64,000 bases of DNA from the IMG/VR virus record IMGVR_UViG_3300045970_000382, positions 92,224-156,223 of that record; one strand, 5' to 3'. The position numbers and the translations under genes were made by a program. The DNA is from a virus. The notes below the pieces were generated by a model. It was not told the DNA's origin. It worked only from the letters and a program-made list of their open reading frames with translations, and searched no databases. Below, piece by piece: positions 1 through 8,498 of this stretch (position 1 is the first letter of the stretch; each line of letters starts with the position of its first letter).

Positions 1-397
1 CTCTAGCATTTTCTAAGTTACCAGATTTTAATGCGCCAGCCGCTTCTATTATGGCTGTTTTCAATAACTGGGAGTTGATAAATTCTGTAATTTGAGATAA
101 GACATAAGTCTCGTTAACCGAATCTTGATTCTCAAATAAGGAATTTAAAGTAGAACTATAAACTCGTTCTGTTTTTGGATCATCAAGATGAGATTGTAAC
201 AGATCAGCAATATGATCCTTAGCTGGTTCTTTAAATTTTATATAGAATTCAATAGCCTGAATAGCAATAGTTTTATAAATTGTGTTATCCAAAAGTCCCG
301 GATCTAAAACATTGACTAAATATGGGGCAGCTGTATCTGAGAAGCAAAGTAAAACAAGTAGATTTTCTTGCAGCGAACCTGTTAAATTTTCATTCAT
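1..397 (-). CDS. Replicative DnaB-like DNA helicase, N-terminal part (cut by window edge)
   Basis: The first 132 codons are visible; the gene runs off the left edge. The helical opening (MNENLTGSLQENLLVLLCF, then a run on helices rich in L, I and A) resembles the N-terminal domain of phage DnaB/gp41-type helicases, which contacts primase. The RecA-like ATPase core would lie outside the window. Start is the ATG at 395-397, 3 nt after the stop of the exonuclease gene, with a weak ribosome-binding site. Position at the end of a replication operon supports the call. The helicase identity is inferred from the N-domain only. Confidence 0.6.
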   Translation of the reverse strand, partial: MNENLTGSLQENLLVLLCFSDTAAPYLVNVLDPGLLDNTIYKTIAIQAIEFYIKFKEPAKDHIADLLQSHLDDPKTERVYSSTLNSLFENQDSVNETYVLSQITEFINSQLLKTAIIEAAGALKSGNLENAR

Positions 398-400
398 AAT

Positions 401-1255
401 CTATCTAAACCACGAAAATGCTTCAGACATCTTATCTGTTACATGTATCCCTTGTGAGATAAGTAAACGATCTATTTTTGATTGAGAAGATTTGTGTTTT
501 AATAAAATATCTGAATCTAATTTATTAAATTCCATATTTGGATATGGTAGGGTTATTACTTTGTAAGCTAAATCAAAATGATCTTTGTAATCTCTTTTTG
601 TTTTAAAACTTAAATCAATATTAGATAATATTTTCCTAGCCCCTACATCACCAATTCCTTTTATACCTGGGAAACCATTATGCGTACCTACTAGTGAAGT
701 ATAATCAATCCAGTCTTTGGGTGACAGTGGATGATAATCTTTTTTGAACTCTTGTTGCCCATAAAGATAAGTTTTTGCACCCTTTCTTTTATAAATGTAA
801 AAATTGTTTTGATCTAAAATCTGGTATAGATCTGAATCATTAGATATGCAAATGATCTTATCAAAAACTTTTTCATATTTCTTTGTTAGTAGAGAGATCC
901 AGTCATCAGCTTCATATCCACGTTCTTTAATAATGGGAATATTCATTAATTCTAAAAGTTGAATACACAAGTCTTTGTTATAAGTTAGAGCTTCAAAGAA
1001 GGAGTTGCCATCTTCGTTTTTTCTACGATCTTTTTTATACTTTGCGTAAAAAGATTCCCTTAAATATGGTTTTCTATCATCTGTTACTATGATGTTGGTA
1101 GGTAGGGTAAAATTAATAACTGATGTAAGCATACCAATAAATCCGTATATGCCACCTGTGAGCTGTCCGTTGTAGGACAAATTCTTGTTAGCAGCAAGTC
1201 CTCTTATTAAAACATTATTAAAATCAATAAGTACAAGCGTTTTTTCATCTGTCAT
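401..1255 (-). CDS. 5'-3' exonuclease / flap endonuclease (PIN-FEN family)
   Basis: A 284-residue protein of the size of phage and Pol I-type 5' nucleases. It opens with LVLIDFNNVLIRG, where the first metal-binding Asp lies. The acidic cluster GYEADDWIS (around residue 118) and ISNDSDLYQ (around 140) supply further metal ligands. A helix-hairpin-helix FPGIKGIGDVGARKIL (around 200) binds duplex DNA. The family removes RNA primers and flaps during lagging-strand synthesis. Here it is separate from the polymerase, which carries no such domain. Its ATG directly abuts the stop of the SbcD-like gene. Confidence 0.9.
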   Translation of the reverse strand: MTDEKTLVLIDFNNVLIRGLAANKNLSYNGQLTGGIYGFIGMLTSVINFTLPTNIIVTDDRKPYLRESFYAKYKKDRRKNEDGNSFFEALTYNKDLCIQLLELMNIPIIKERGYEADDWISLLTKKYEKVFDKIICISNDSDLYQILDQNNFYIYKRKGAKTYLYGQQEFKKDYHPLSPKDWIDYTSLVGTHNGFPGIKGIGDVGARKILSNIDLSFKTKRDYKDHFDLAYKVITLPYPNMEFNKLDSDILLKHKSSQSKIDRLLISQGIHVTDKMSEAFSWFR

Positions 1256-2293
1256 TTATTCACCTTTAAAAAGTTTTAAACCTATATCAAGTAAACTACC
1301 TGATATTTTTTCAGTCTGTGCAAATTTTAATAATACATCTTTTGATGATAAAGATTTTATATTTGATTTTATATAATCCTTTATTTCATCCGATGCTTTT
1401 GTTTCAACTATTTTTTCCATACGGATATCGTGGAGTTCAATAGCATTATCTTTACAGTAATTAATAGTCTGTGCTTTTAATTCTGCCCACTTATGAATAA
1501 GATTTCTATCTAACAATAATGTTATTTTAACCTGATCTTCTTTTTTTAATTTCTTTAAGTCAACTAACAAATCATCAAAAGAATTAACTTCCTTTTTTAT
1601 ATGAGGTCTTTTTATTGTTTTAATATCTATAAATCTTAATTTACCATCTTCAATAACAGACATTCGTGGCTGGTAATCATCCCCGAATGACACGGGGTGC
1701 TGGGTGCCAGGATAATTTACTTTTCGTAATGTTTGAGGAACGTGAATATCACCACTTACTATCTTAGCTGATACATTTTTAAAAAAGTTTGGATCAAGAC
1801 CACAGTTGAGTTCATGAAAATTAGATACTTTTGATCCAATAATAGATTGGTGTATGAACAAAAATTTTAAATTTGGATCATTTATTATTGGTAGCCACTC
1901 TTCCCATTCAATTTCAGCAACTCTACTATGTGGAAGAAATAAAAACTGATCTCTTTTCCAATATGTTGGTTTATCTATAAATGTTATGTTTTCGTACTTG
2001 GATACGAAACGTAAGAAACAGTGATTTCGGTCTACTGTATAGTCGTGGTTGCCTCCCAGTATGGATATAGGGCAGTACTTGTCTCTAATTTCAAGGAACG
2101 AGTTGACAGTTCTATTAACCAACTGGGACTTATGCTTATCCTTCCTATCTAAAACATCCCCAAGGTGTAGGAAAAGATCATATCCACCTTTATCTAATTC
2201 AGCCTTAGCGAAATCAAATACCTTCCAACGATACTCATTACTTGGATTATCGTCGAGGTGCGTATCATTGATAATAAGAATTTTTCTAGTCAT
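1256..2293 (-). CDS. SbcD/Mre11-like metallophosphoesterase (T4 gp47-like)
   Basis: 345 residues with the calcineurin-like phosphoesterase motifs in order: INDTHLDD near the N-terminus, LHLGDVLDRKD around 42, GGNHDY around 80, IHQS around 150 and SGDIHVPQ around 180. These are the two-metal active site of SbcD/Mre11/gp47 nucleases, which partner with SbcC/gp46 ATPases to process ends for recombination-dependent replication. No SbcC partner lies in the window. Its start overlaps the stop of HNH/AP2 copy 1 by 8 nt, so translation may be coupled. Confidence 0.9.
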   Translation of the reverse strand: MTRKILIINDTHLDDNPSNEYRWKVFDFAKAELDKGGYDLFLHLGDVLDRKDKHKSQLVNRTVNSFLEIRDKYCPISILGGNHDYTVDRNHCFLRFVSKYENITFIDKPTYWKRDQFLFLPHSRVAEIEWEEWLPIINDPNLKFLFIHQSIIGSKVSNFHELNCGLDPNFFKNVSAKIVSGDIHVPQTLRKVNYPGTQHPVSFGDDYQPRMSVIEDGKLRFIDIKTIKRPHIKKEVNSFDDLLVDLKKLKKEDQVKITLLLDRNLIHKWAELKAQTINYCKDNAIELHDIRMEKIVETKASDEIKDYIKSNIKSLSSKDVLLKFAQTEKISGSLLDIGLKLFKGE

Positions 2294-3029
2294 TAATATC
2301 CACCTTATAATTTATCATTGCTGATAGTATATCTGGATCTATTGTATCCTTAAATACATTTGCTAGTCTTTTAGCTTCAGCCTCTTTAGCGGCTTTATAA
2401 GCTAAATAAGCTTCTTGTTGTGTTTTAAAATAACCAAGATGTTCTTGTTTTCCTTTAATCCTGCAACTAGCCCTATATGGTGTTGATGTACCTTCATAAT
2501 AATTGACTCCAATACAACACTCACCTCTACTAGCATTACTTTTTTCTAAAAAATTATTCACTTCTTGTGGTACTAAACGACATGTTTCTGGTGAATAGAT
2601 TTTATTACCTTTAATAAGCCAATCTTTGTCCAGTTGGTAATTTAAATCAGAACCAAACATGAGTAAGTAATCATGAGCGAAGTTTTGAAAACACAACCAT
2701 CTTTCACAAACAGTACAATCTTTATAAGTAAGTTGTTTTTTCTGTGTAAATTCTGAATAACATCTTCGTAACATAGCAAGCCAACAATTATAAATTCTTA
2801 GATGCGACGTACAAGAATAATTTCCAATTCCAATAAATCCAATTCCATAAAATTTAAGACTTGGGTATTTAACATAACCATTTCTTAAAGCACCAGCTTC
2901 ACAAGTCGTTTCAGCCCCATCTTCAAATCTGACTCTTACATTGTGAGCATTTATATACTCTATAACAATGCAAGAGCCAGATTTGTTTGTTTTAAAGGCG
3001 TCACCAACTTTAATAGAAGGTAAAAGCAT
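2286..3029 (-). CDS. HNH/AP2 homing-endonuclease-like protein, copy 1
   Basis: Member of a nine-copy paralogous family. Architecture: a ~60-residue beta-rich N-domain (VGDAFKTNKSG..VRVRFEDG), an HNH-like core with CTVCERWLCFQNF and LDKDWLIKGNKIYSPETCRLVP, then an AP2 DNA-binding domain (ECCIGVNYYEGTS..LGYFKTQQEAYLAY). The LD-D..N..YSPE.C pattern is the HNH-type metal site seen in phage endonucleases associated with AP2 domains. It sits exactly between DUF932 (1 nt overlap) and SbcD (8 nt overlap), as expected of a selfish gene inserted at a cistron junction. Cleavage activity and target are unknown. Confidence 0.85.
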   Translation of the reverse strand: MLLPSIKVGDAFKTNKSGSCIVIEYINAHNVRVRFEDGAETTCEAGALRNGYVKYPSLKFYGIGFIGIGNYSCTSHLRIYNCWLAMLRRCYSEFTQKKQLTYKDCTVCERWLCFQNFAHDYLLMFGSDLNYQLDKDWLIKGNKIYSPETCRLVPQEVNNFLEKSNASRGECCIGVNYYEGTSTPYRASCRIKGKQEHLGYFKTQQEAYLAYKAAKEAEAKRLANVFKDTIDPDILSAMINYKVDIND

Positions 3030-3898
3030 TAGGCATCTTCTTCTAGTTCTACTTCTGAGTGTGTCAATTTCTCTTCTTGTATTATGTCAAAAGTATCTCT
3101 GTCGTAATCACGGATTAATGATCTCTTACCATAAAAGATACTAGATATGAGACTGTCAGTTGATAATAACGAAGATGCTGTTTTGGATTCGTGTGTGGAG
3201 TAAGCTGTCAATATATTGTACAACGTCCATAAGTCACAAGGGAACAGATTTGGATCCAATAACGTTTCAAGTGTTTTGTCTGAAAACTTTTTCTCAAAGA
3301 GTTGGAGTGCTTCGTCGTAAGTGATTATGATTTCCCTCCAAGACATCCAAAGGTCATAAAGATATTTACTATCTTCTATTATTCTAGCTACCTTACCCTG
3401 TAGTGATGTTGGATTGAACCCTTCGTCAAGAAGCTGGCGGGAATTGAATCCAGCCACAGCCTGGCCGACTACAGCACCATTACTGCAAACTTGTCTGAAC
3501 ACACCTAACTGCAATTTAAATCCACTAGCATGAGCATAACTATTGTTGAGAAGTAAGTGAATTTTATTAGTGTCACCATTTCCTAAATCCACTTCAGGGA
3601 ATTGGTCAAGTGATATTTTAGCCCGTATAATAGCTCCTGATTTTATAGACGTCACTTCAATCTGTGGTTCAGCTCCAAACATCAAGTTTACACAATCACT
3701 TACAGTCTGCAACGCAGACTCGTGCCTAATCAGGAAGGATTTTGAACTGTGTATACCAAATAATAAGTCATGTTCTGAACTCAGAATTACCTTTTTCTCA
3801 TCGTATTCGTGGTGTTGTGCTAGTTCGGGGAATGCTTGTATATAAGGCAAGAATTCAACTTCACGCCTCCACAAATTGTTATTTTCAAGAATATTCAT
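3029..3898 (-). CDS. DUF932 phage/plasmid protein
   Basis: 289 residues with the hallmark of DUF932: a conserved stretch around residue 125 (LLNNSYAHASGFKLQLGVFR) followed by QVCSNGAVVG. In related proteins the consensus is N-S-x-D-G-S, then R-x-V-C-x-N-G. The family is common in phages and plasmids; its biochemical role is not settled. It is first in an operon driven by a sigma-70-type promoter at 3942-3970 and is followed by an HNH/AP2 gene. Confidence 0.75.
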   Translation of the reverse strand: MNILENNNLWRREVEFLPYIQAFPELAQHHEYDEKKVILSSEHDLLFGIHSSKSFLIRHESALQTVSDCVNLMFGAEPQIEVTSIKSGAIIRAKISLDQFPEVDLGNGDTNKIHLLLNNSYAHASGFKLQLGVFRQVCSNGAVVGQAVAGFNSRQLLDEGFNPTSLQGKVARIIEDSKYLYDLWMSWREIIITYDEALQLFEKKFSDKTLETLLDPNLFPCDLWTLYNILTAYSTHESKTASSLLSTDSLISSIFYGKRSLIRDYDRDTFDIIQEEKLTHSEVELEEDA

Positions 3899-3941
3899 AA
3901 TAAAGATCTCTTTTTATTTTATTGGTTTTAAACGAGCTTGT

Positions 3942-3970
3942 ATTATACAAAATATTAACTAAATTAACAA
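3942..3970 (-). promoter_or_regulatory. Sigma-70-type promoter upstream of the DUF932 gene
   Basis: On the minus strand: TTGTTA (3965-3970), 17-nt spacer ending TTTTG, TATAAT (3942-3947). The start codon at 3898 lies about 44 nt downstream of the -10. The -35 lies within the last codons of the upstream nuclease gene. It belongs to a set of near-identical promoters in this window. Confidence 0.75.
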
Positions 3971-4530
3971 GATGCTCTTTGACGTTTTTTAAAAATATAT
4001 TCAGGTTGGTTCTGTACCTTTTTTACATTAGCTTTACTTAAAAAGGTAGTTAAAGGCAGAAGATACAGATCTAAATAAAGAATATGGATTTCAACATCGT
4101 GGTGTAATTCAAAAATATCTATTCCATTTTTAGATAAACCTACTAAAATAGGTTTATTATTTTGACGGGCTATATATAAAGGGAGTTTATTATAGAACTC
4201 ACATTCTTTTAAAAGTTTATTCCAGTGCTCAATTATTCCACTCTTGCTTGTTCTAAAAATTAAACTTTCTAAATTTAGATTTTGATAATGCTTCACTTCT
4301 ATGTAAAACATATTGGTGAACTTATTACCTTCAAATGCGGCTGAAACAATATCTCCAGCTTGGCTGACAAAATTTTTACCTGTGTAAGATAGAACAGTGG
4401 CTCTACCGCCTGAATTTTGAGAACGAATCAGCACATCTTCACGTTTACCATTGGTTATCCAAAGTGATAGTTTTCGTGCAATTAGATTTTCCATCTGATT
4501 GCCCTTTTGTTTACTACCCCCTGAGCGCAT
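3964..4530 (-). CDS. PD-(D/E)XK nuclease, Holliday-junction-resolvase-like
   Basis: 188 residues. Visible pattern: GNQMENLIARKL (helix with the first Glu), RSQNSGGRA, then GDIVSAAF and YIEVKHYQN. This E...GD...ExK order is the PD-(D/E)XK core of archaeal Hjc and phage resolvases that cut branched DNA during recombination or before packaging. It lies 6 nt downstream of the UvsX/RecA gene, which fits a recombination role. A different PD-(D/E)XK activity cannot be excluded. Confidence 0.6.
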   Translation of the reverse strand: MRSGGSKQKGNQMENLIARKLSLWITNGKREDVLIRSQNSGGRATVLSYTGKNFVSQAGDIVSAAFEGNKFTNMFYIEVKHYQNLNLESLIFRTSKSGIIEHWNKLLKECEFYNKLPLYIARQNNKPILVGLSKNGIDIFELHHDVEIHILYLDLYLLPLTTFLSKANVKKVQNQPEYIFKKRQRASC

Positions 4531-4536
4531 GGTTCT

Positions 4537-5595
4537 TTAATACTTAGATGATTTTGGAAGGAAAGATTTTTCAATGTCTTGCCACAGGGTTACTATAGCA
4601 GAATTTAAAACAGTTCTAAGTTTTTTTGCTTCTTCTTTATCTTCCATTATTTTTTTGATACTTTTCAATTGAGCTGGAGTCAGTTTATCAGTGTCATTAA
4701 TTCCAATACCTAATTTTGCTGATACAGTATGTAATTCTTTACATGTTTCTAGAAAAGTTATTCCAGCTTCTATATCGTCAACTCCATAGCCAAAATATAC
4801 GGGATATTCGCAGGTACGAAAGGGTAGACCTATTTTATTTTTTTTACAATTGGCTTTTACCATGATACCTATAACACGATCTATACCTTTTATGGTCTTT
4901 TTTAATTTTTTTATCTCGGCTAACCATAGAATGTGTGTAGCATAAAAATCCATAGCTTTACCACCTGAACGTGTATATTTTTCACCAAAAGTCACACCTA
5001 TGTTTTCTCTAACTTGAGATATTATCATTAAGTGAATAGTGCTTTTTTCAAGTGGTTTAATTAAACGTCTAAACATTTCAGACATTTTCTTTTGTTTACC
5101 CATAGCGTATGTACCTTTATCAATTTCACGTTCTTTTTCAGAACGATCTGATAGAGCATCAAGTGAATCTACAATAAAAAGAGTAGGCACTTTTACTTTT
5201 AAAGTAATATCCATCAGATATTCGTGTAGAAATTCTACAGTATTATCTCCTTCACAATCTATAAAAGTTATGGAATCTACGGGCATACCGATAGCCTCAG
5301 CATAACCAAGATCAAAAGCTGCTTCTGCTTCTAAATAATACACTTGTCCATTAGAGTATTTATTTAAAAAATTAACACAAGCTTCTATAGCCAACAGAGT
5401 TTTTGAGCTAGATTTATCTCCAACAATATTAGACATTCGTCCTAATACCCAACCACCACCTAGAACACAATCTAATAACTGACAACCACTAGAAAACATT
5501 TCAATGCCTTCTTTATTAACTGTTGCAAAGTAATTAGATTTTTCTGGTAGAGTTATTGCAATAGTTGGTCTTGTTTTTTTAATTTCCTCAGACAT
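4537..5595 (-). CDS. uvsX: UvsX/RecA-type strand-exchange recombinase
   Basis: 352 residues. Walker A is GDKSSSKT (59-66); Walker B is LFIVDSLDAL, followed by the RecA-like MSEMFRRLIKPLEKS helix and the IISQVREN L2-type region. GEKYTRSGGKAMDFYA is the conserved ATP-site/interface stretch. The protein forms filaments on ssDNA and drives homologous pairing, here beside a gp32-like SSB and a resolvase-like nuclease. A terminator hairpin (5613-5639) separates it from the SSB gene upstream, so SSB can be made in excess. Confidence 0.92.
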   Translation of the reverse strand: MSEEIKKTRPTIAITLPEKSNYFATVNKEGIEMFSSGCQLLDCVLGGGWVLGRMSNIVGDKSSSKTLLAIEACVNFLNKYSNGQVYYLEAEAAFDLGYAEAIGMPVDSITFIDCEGDNTVEFLHEYLMDITLKVKVPTLFIVDSLDALSDRSEKEREIDKGTYAMGKQKKMSEMFRRLIKPLEKSTIHLMIISQVRENIGVTFGEKYTRSGGKAMDFYATHILWLAEIKKLKKTIKGIDRVIGIMVKANCKKNKIGLPFRTCEYPVYFGYGVDDIEAGITFLETCKELHTVSAKLGIGINDTDKLTPAQLKSIKKIMEDKEEAKKLRTVLNSAIVTLWQDIEKSFLPKSSKY

Positions 5596-5612
5596 AAATA
5601 ATTCCTAAGATA

Positions 5613-5639
5613 GGAAAAAGGGGCCTTTATTAGACCCCT
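5613..5639 (-). terminator. Rho-independent terminator after the SSB gene
   Basis: On the minus strand a GGGGTC / GGCCCC hairpin with an A/T-rich loop (TAATAAA) is followed by five T. It lies between the SSB stop and the UvsX start, and could set SSB:UvsX stoichiometry. Confidence 0.75.
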
Positions 5640-5650
5640 TTGTGCGTATT

Positions 5651-6709
5651 TTATTTGTTGCGGTTACGGAGTCCTGCTAATCTGGAAGATGTTGATGGAG
5701 GTTTTGGTTTTTCTTCCTCTTCCTCTTCCTCTTCTTCTTGTTCTGGTTCAGGTTCCTTTATTACTGGTTTTTCAGGTTTAGCTCTTCCAGTTTTAGGTTT
5801 AAACATTTTTTTGAGTTCATCTGCAATATCAATAACCAAGTCATCCAGAGTTTCGTATTCACTGGGATCTATTTCAGAACCCATAGTTTCTATTACTTCT
5901 ATTAATTCATTTTCATCCATGTTTTGTAAATCTTTTTCAGTTAAAGATTCAAGATCAATTTTTTTAGCTTTCTTTTTCTCAGGAATTTCATTAGTTTTAA
6001 CTCCACTGGCAGGAGCTCCACTAAAAACAGCGGTCAGATAATCATAATCGTAGAAGATTAAATTTTCAGGTAATGAATTTTTACCGCTGATTTTGCTCCA
6101 TATTTCTTCTTCAAAATCTTCAATTGCAGAAGGTCGTCTAGCAACTTTAATTGCATATTTGGTAGTCAATGAAGTTCCTTCTCTGACAACATCCAAATCA
6201 TAACCTTCTTCAGGACAATCTACGGGTAATACTTCTCGTGTATCATCATCAACGGCTTGCATCATAATAGTTTTATCTAATGATGCGGGCATTGACCAAG
6301 CTTTTAAAACAGGTTTGGATTTGCCTTCCCGAACTAAAATATAGACCAGTACACGGCTAGCAGGTTTTAATGTTTTAGCATAATCAGGATCGTCAACAGC
6401 TACACGTTGTCTTTCCTCACAGATTGGGCAACGTAATTTGGTTTCTCCAGTATGAGGATTAACTGTATTGAAAGGACAGATGTAGGCATCATTATTTGGC
6501 CCTACTTGATAGTGGACGAAAATTCGGTAGCCATAATGATCTGCATTTTCCCAACCTGGAGGTAAAATTCTTACACGATTTGTTCCTTCCGCTGGTTTGA
6601 ATAAGGGTATGCTTGCAGTTAGATAACCGTCACGAATACCACTGTCTGCTTCACTGATCTGTGATTTGGTTTCTTCGTAGGTACGTTTTCTGTATGTAAA
6701 TTTAGCCAT
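5651..6709 (-). CDS. gp32-like single-stranded DNA-binding protein
   Basis: 352 residues. The N-terminal two thirds match phage gp32-type SSBs: a basic N-arm, FKPAEGTNRVRILPPGW, and a CPFN...CPICEER cysteine cluster that can bind zinc. The central OB-fold region includes KPASRVLVYILVREG. The C-terminus is very acidic (a run of glutamates, mirrored by GA-rich codons) as in SSB tails that recruit partners, ending in a short basic SRLAGLRNRNK. Neighbours are UvsX and the clamp loader. The acidic run also creates a long antisense open frame that is not a gene. Confidence 0.85.
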   Translation of the reverse strand: MAKFTYRKRTYEETKSQISEADSGIRDGYLTASIPLFKPAEGTNRVRILPPGWENADHYGYRIFVHYQVGPNNDAYICPFNTVNPHTGETKLRCPICEERQRVAVDDPDYAKTLKPASRVLVYILVREGKSKPVLKAWSMPASLDKTIMMQAVDDDTREVLPVDCPEEGYDLDVVREGTSLTTKYAIKVARRPSAIEDFEEEIWSKISGKNSLPENLIFYDYDYLTAVFSGAPASGVKTNEIPEKKKAKKIDLESLTEKDLQNMDENELIEVIETMGSEIDPSEYETLDDLVIDIADELKKMFKPKTGRAKPEKPVIKEPEPEQEEEEEEEEEKPKPPSTSSRLAGLRNRNK

Positions 6710-6822
6710 TGTAATTACCTTCTATTGTTTAGATTTAATTGATTATGTGTCGGTATGCGTTTTGGATTGCGTTTGACAGTTTATATACTATATTCTTTTT
6801 ATTTTCTCCTATTAGTTAAAAA

Positions 6823-7323
6823 TTATTCTGCTTTTCTACGGGTGCGGAGTTTGGATTTGTTTTTTTCATATTCTAGATCTGAAACTTTGTTTTCAGCAGT
6901 TTTTATGTTAGTAGATGTATAATATCCAGCTATAAAAAGATTACACAATTCTTTTAATAAAAAGCCTTTAGATTGAAACCCCTCTTTTAGTGCAGACCAT
7001 TCATCTGCTTCTTTTTTAGTATCAAGGTAGTATTTTTGGGCTAAAATATATTTCTCATCACTTTTGACCAATTGATCTATTAAAGCTTCAGTCATCTTAA
7101 TGGCTTTATCTTTTAAACATTCTTGTCTAATAGATAAAGATACTTCAGAATAAGATCGTTCAAGGTCATATTTTGCTGATTCCTTGTAATTTGATTTTAT
7201 AGCGGATATTTGAGCTACCTGAAAGAACAGCTCAGCTTGCTGAGATACCTCGGTATTGAGATCATTTTCATTAATAATTAATCTTTCTCTAAAAATTTCT
7301 AATTCTGCATTAGTTATCTTCAT
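6823..7323 (-). CDS. Helical protein of unknown function in the replication operon
   Basis: 166 residues, almost entirely predicted helix and charged, with a basic C-terminus (KNKSKLRTRRKAE). I recognise no catalytic motif. It overlaps the clamp-loader stop by 4 nt (ATGA arrangement) and precedes the SSB gene, a place where recombination mediators (UvsY-type) or loader accessory subunits occur in other phages. That functional guess rests on position and helical character only. Confidence 0.6.
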   Translation of the reverse strand: MKITNAELEIFRERLIINENDLNTEVSQQAELFFQVAQISAIKSNYKESAKYDLERSYSEVSLSIRQECLKDKAIKMTEALIDQLVKSDEKYILAQKYYLDTKKEADEWSALKEGFQSKGFLLKELCNLFIAGYYTSTNIKTAENKVSDLEYEKNKSKLRTRRKAE

Positions 7324-8252
7324 AATAATAATTTTCCTAAAGCGAGTAAAAGTGGAGCCATTTTTTCAGATTGTCTAAATGGTTCAGAAAAAGCTTCAAC
7401 TATTGCAAGGACTTCTTCAGCTTGTTTTTGAGTCTTAGTTGATAAAAGGACTTTACTCATGTATGCTAAGATTACTAAACGAATTGATTCTGGATTATTT
7501 TCTGTTAGTTTTTTTATTATTTGAAGTACATCAATGTAACTGATTCCTTTTAATAAAGCTCTACACAGCTCGATAGTCTCCCCTTCTTCTGTATCAGGTT
7601 CTTGTAATACTAATCTAATTTCACTTATTTCAGTAAGACCACGACATTTTGAAAGCATTGTTAATGCTCTACGAGGTGATCCATAACAGGAATTAGCAAT
7701 AACAGATAAACCTTTTTCAGGTATATCAAGTTTTTCTTCTGAGTTTACAAGATCTATTAAATCAAAAATATCGTCTGCACTTACATCTGCTAAAGCATAA
7801 ACATGACATCGTGTTTTAATATTATCAGGAACTTTATCTGATTCAGTTGTACAAAACATAAAGTAAACATGCTTTGGCGGTTCTTCAATTATCTTTAGTA
7901 ATGATGCCCATGCAGGTTTGCTACAGAAATGGACTTCATCAAGTATAATTACTTTTACGGGGCTTATGCCAAAGGCCGAATATTGAAGGTTCTCTTGTAA
8001 ACTTCGCATAAAGTCTATGCCATTGTTTGAAGCGGCATCAATTTCTAAGATATTAGCAGCATCCGCACCCAATTTATGAGCAACAATACGTGCAAGGCTG
8101 GTTTTGCCGACTCCAGTACCTCCAACAAAAAGTAGAGCATGAGGCCATGCTTTTTTTCTTTCCAATTCTTTGAGTGATTTTATAACATGATCCTGACCAA
8201 TCACTTCGTCAAGATCTTGTGGTCTATAAGCTACGTGAAAATCAAGATTCAT
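7320..8252 (-). CDS. Sliding-clamp loader ATPase (gp44 / DnaX-like, AAA+)
   Basis: 310 residues. YRPQDLDEVIGQDHVIKSL is the typical clamp-loader N-motif. Walker A GGTGVGKT is at 44-51, Walker B ILDEVH around 108, and the arginine-finger/sensor region is IKTRCHVYALADVS. It opens the beta-type clamp encoded at 11814-12911 and loads it on primed DNA. The cysteine zinc module of bacterial DnaX is absent. No separate small loader subunit (gp62-like) is recognised. Overlaps the 61-residue gene upstream by 11 nt. Confidence 0.9.
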   Translation of the reverse strand: MNLDFHVAYRPQDLDEVIGQDHVIKSLKELERKKAWPHALLFVGGTGVGKTSLARIVAHKLGADAANILEIDAASNNGIDFMRSLQENLQYSAFGISPVKVIILDEVHFCSKPAWASLLKIIEEPPKHVYFMFCTTESDKVPDNIKTRCHVYALADVSADDIFDLIDLVNSEEKLDIPEKGLSVIANSCYGSPRRALTMLSKCRGLTEISEIRLVLQEPDTEEGETIELCRALLKGISYIDVLQIIKKLTENNPESIRLVILAYMSKVLLSTKTQKQAEEVLAIVEAFSEPFRQSEKMAPLLLALGKLLL

Positions 8253-8427
8253 TTTTTCTCCTCTTTTTATTCTTTATACCCGCTTTAAATCCATTCACAA
8301 ATCCATGTAAATAATTTAGTAATTCTTCTTCATCTTTATTGAGATGATTTATTCCATCTCTTAGCGAGTCTTCAGTCTTTTCATGTAGAGCTTCAAGTGC
8401 TTTGATGACATTAAGTGTCTCATTCAT
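8242..8427 (-). CDS. Small helical protein, first gene of the clamp-loader operon
   Basis: 61 residues, acidic helix then a basic tail (FKAGIKNKKRRKNES). No family recognised. It is the first cistron after the promoter at 8460-8488 and overlaps the clamp-loader gene, so it is probably co-translated with it. Confidence 0.6.
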   Translation of the reverse strand: MNETLNVIKALEALHEKTEDSLRDGINHLNKDEEELLNYLHGFVNGFKAGIKNKKRRKNES

Positions 8428-8459
8428 AAAGATGGTATTATGGTTATTTTTGAAGCTAT

Positions 8460-8488
8460 ATTATACAAAATATAAAGTAATAATGCAA
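8460..8488 (-). promoter_or_regulatory. Sigma-70-type promoter for the clamp-loader/SSB operon
   Basis: Minus strand: TTGCAT (8483-8488), 17-nt spacer ending TTTTG, TATAAT (8460-8465). It sits between the polymerase stop and the 61-residue gene. Confidence 0.75.
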
Positions 8489-8498
8489 GGCTATTTTT

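Noticed and set aside
5640-6041. Plus-strand open frame opposite the SSB gene
   Set aside because: Low-complexity serine run is the mirror of the SSB acidic tail; a shadow.
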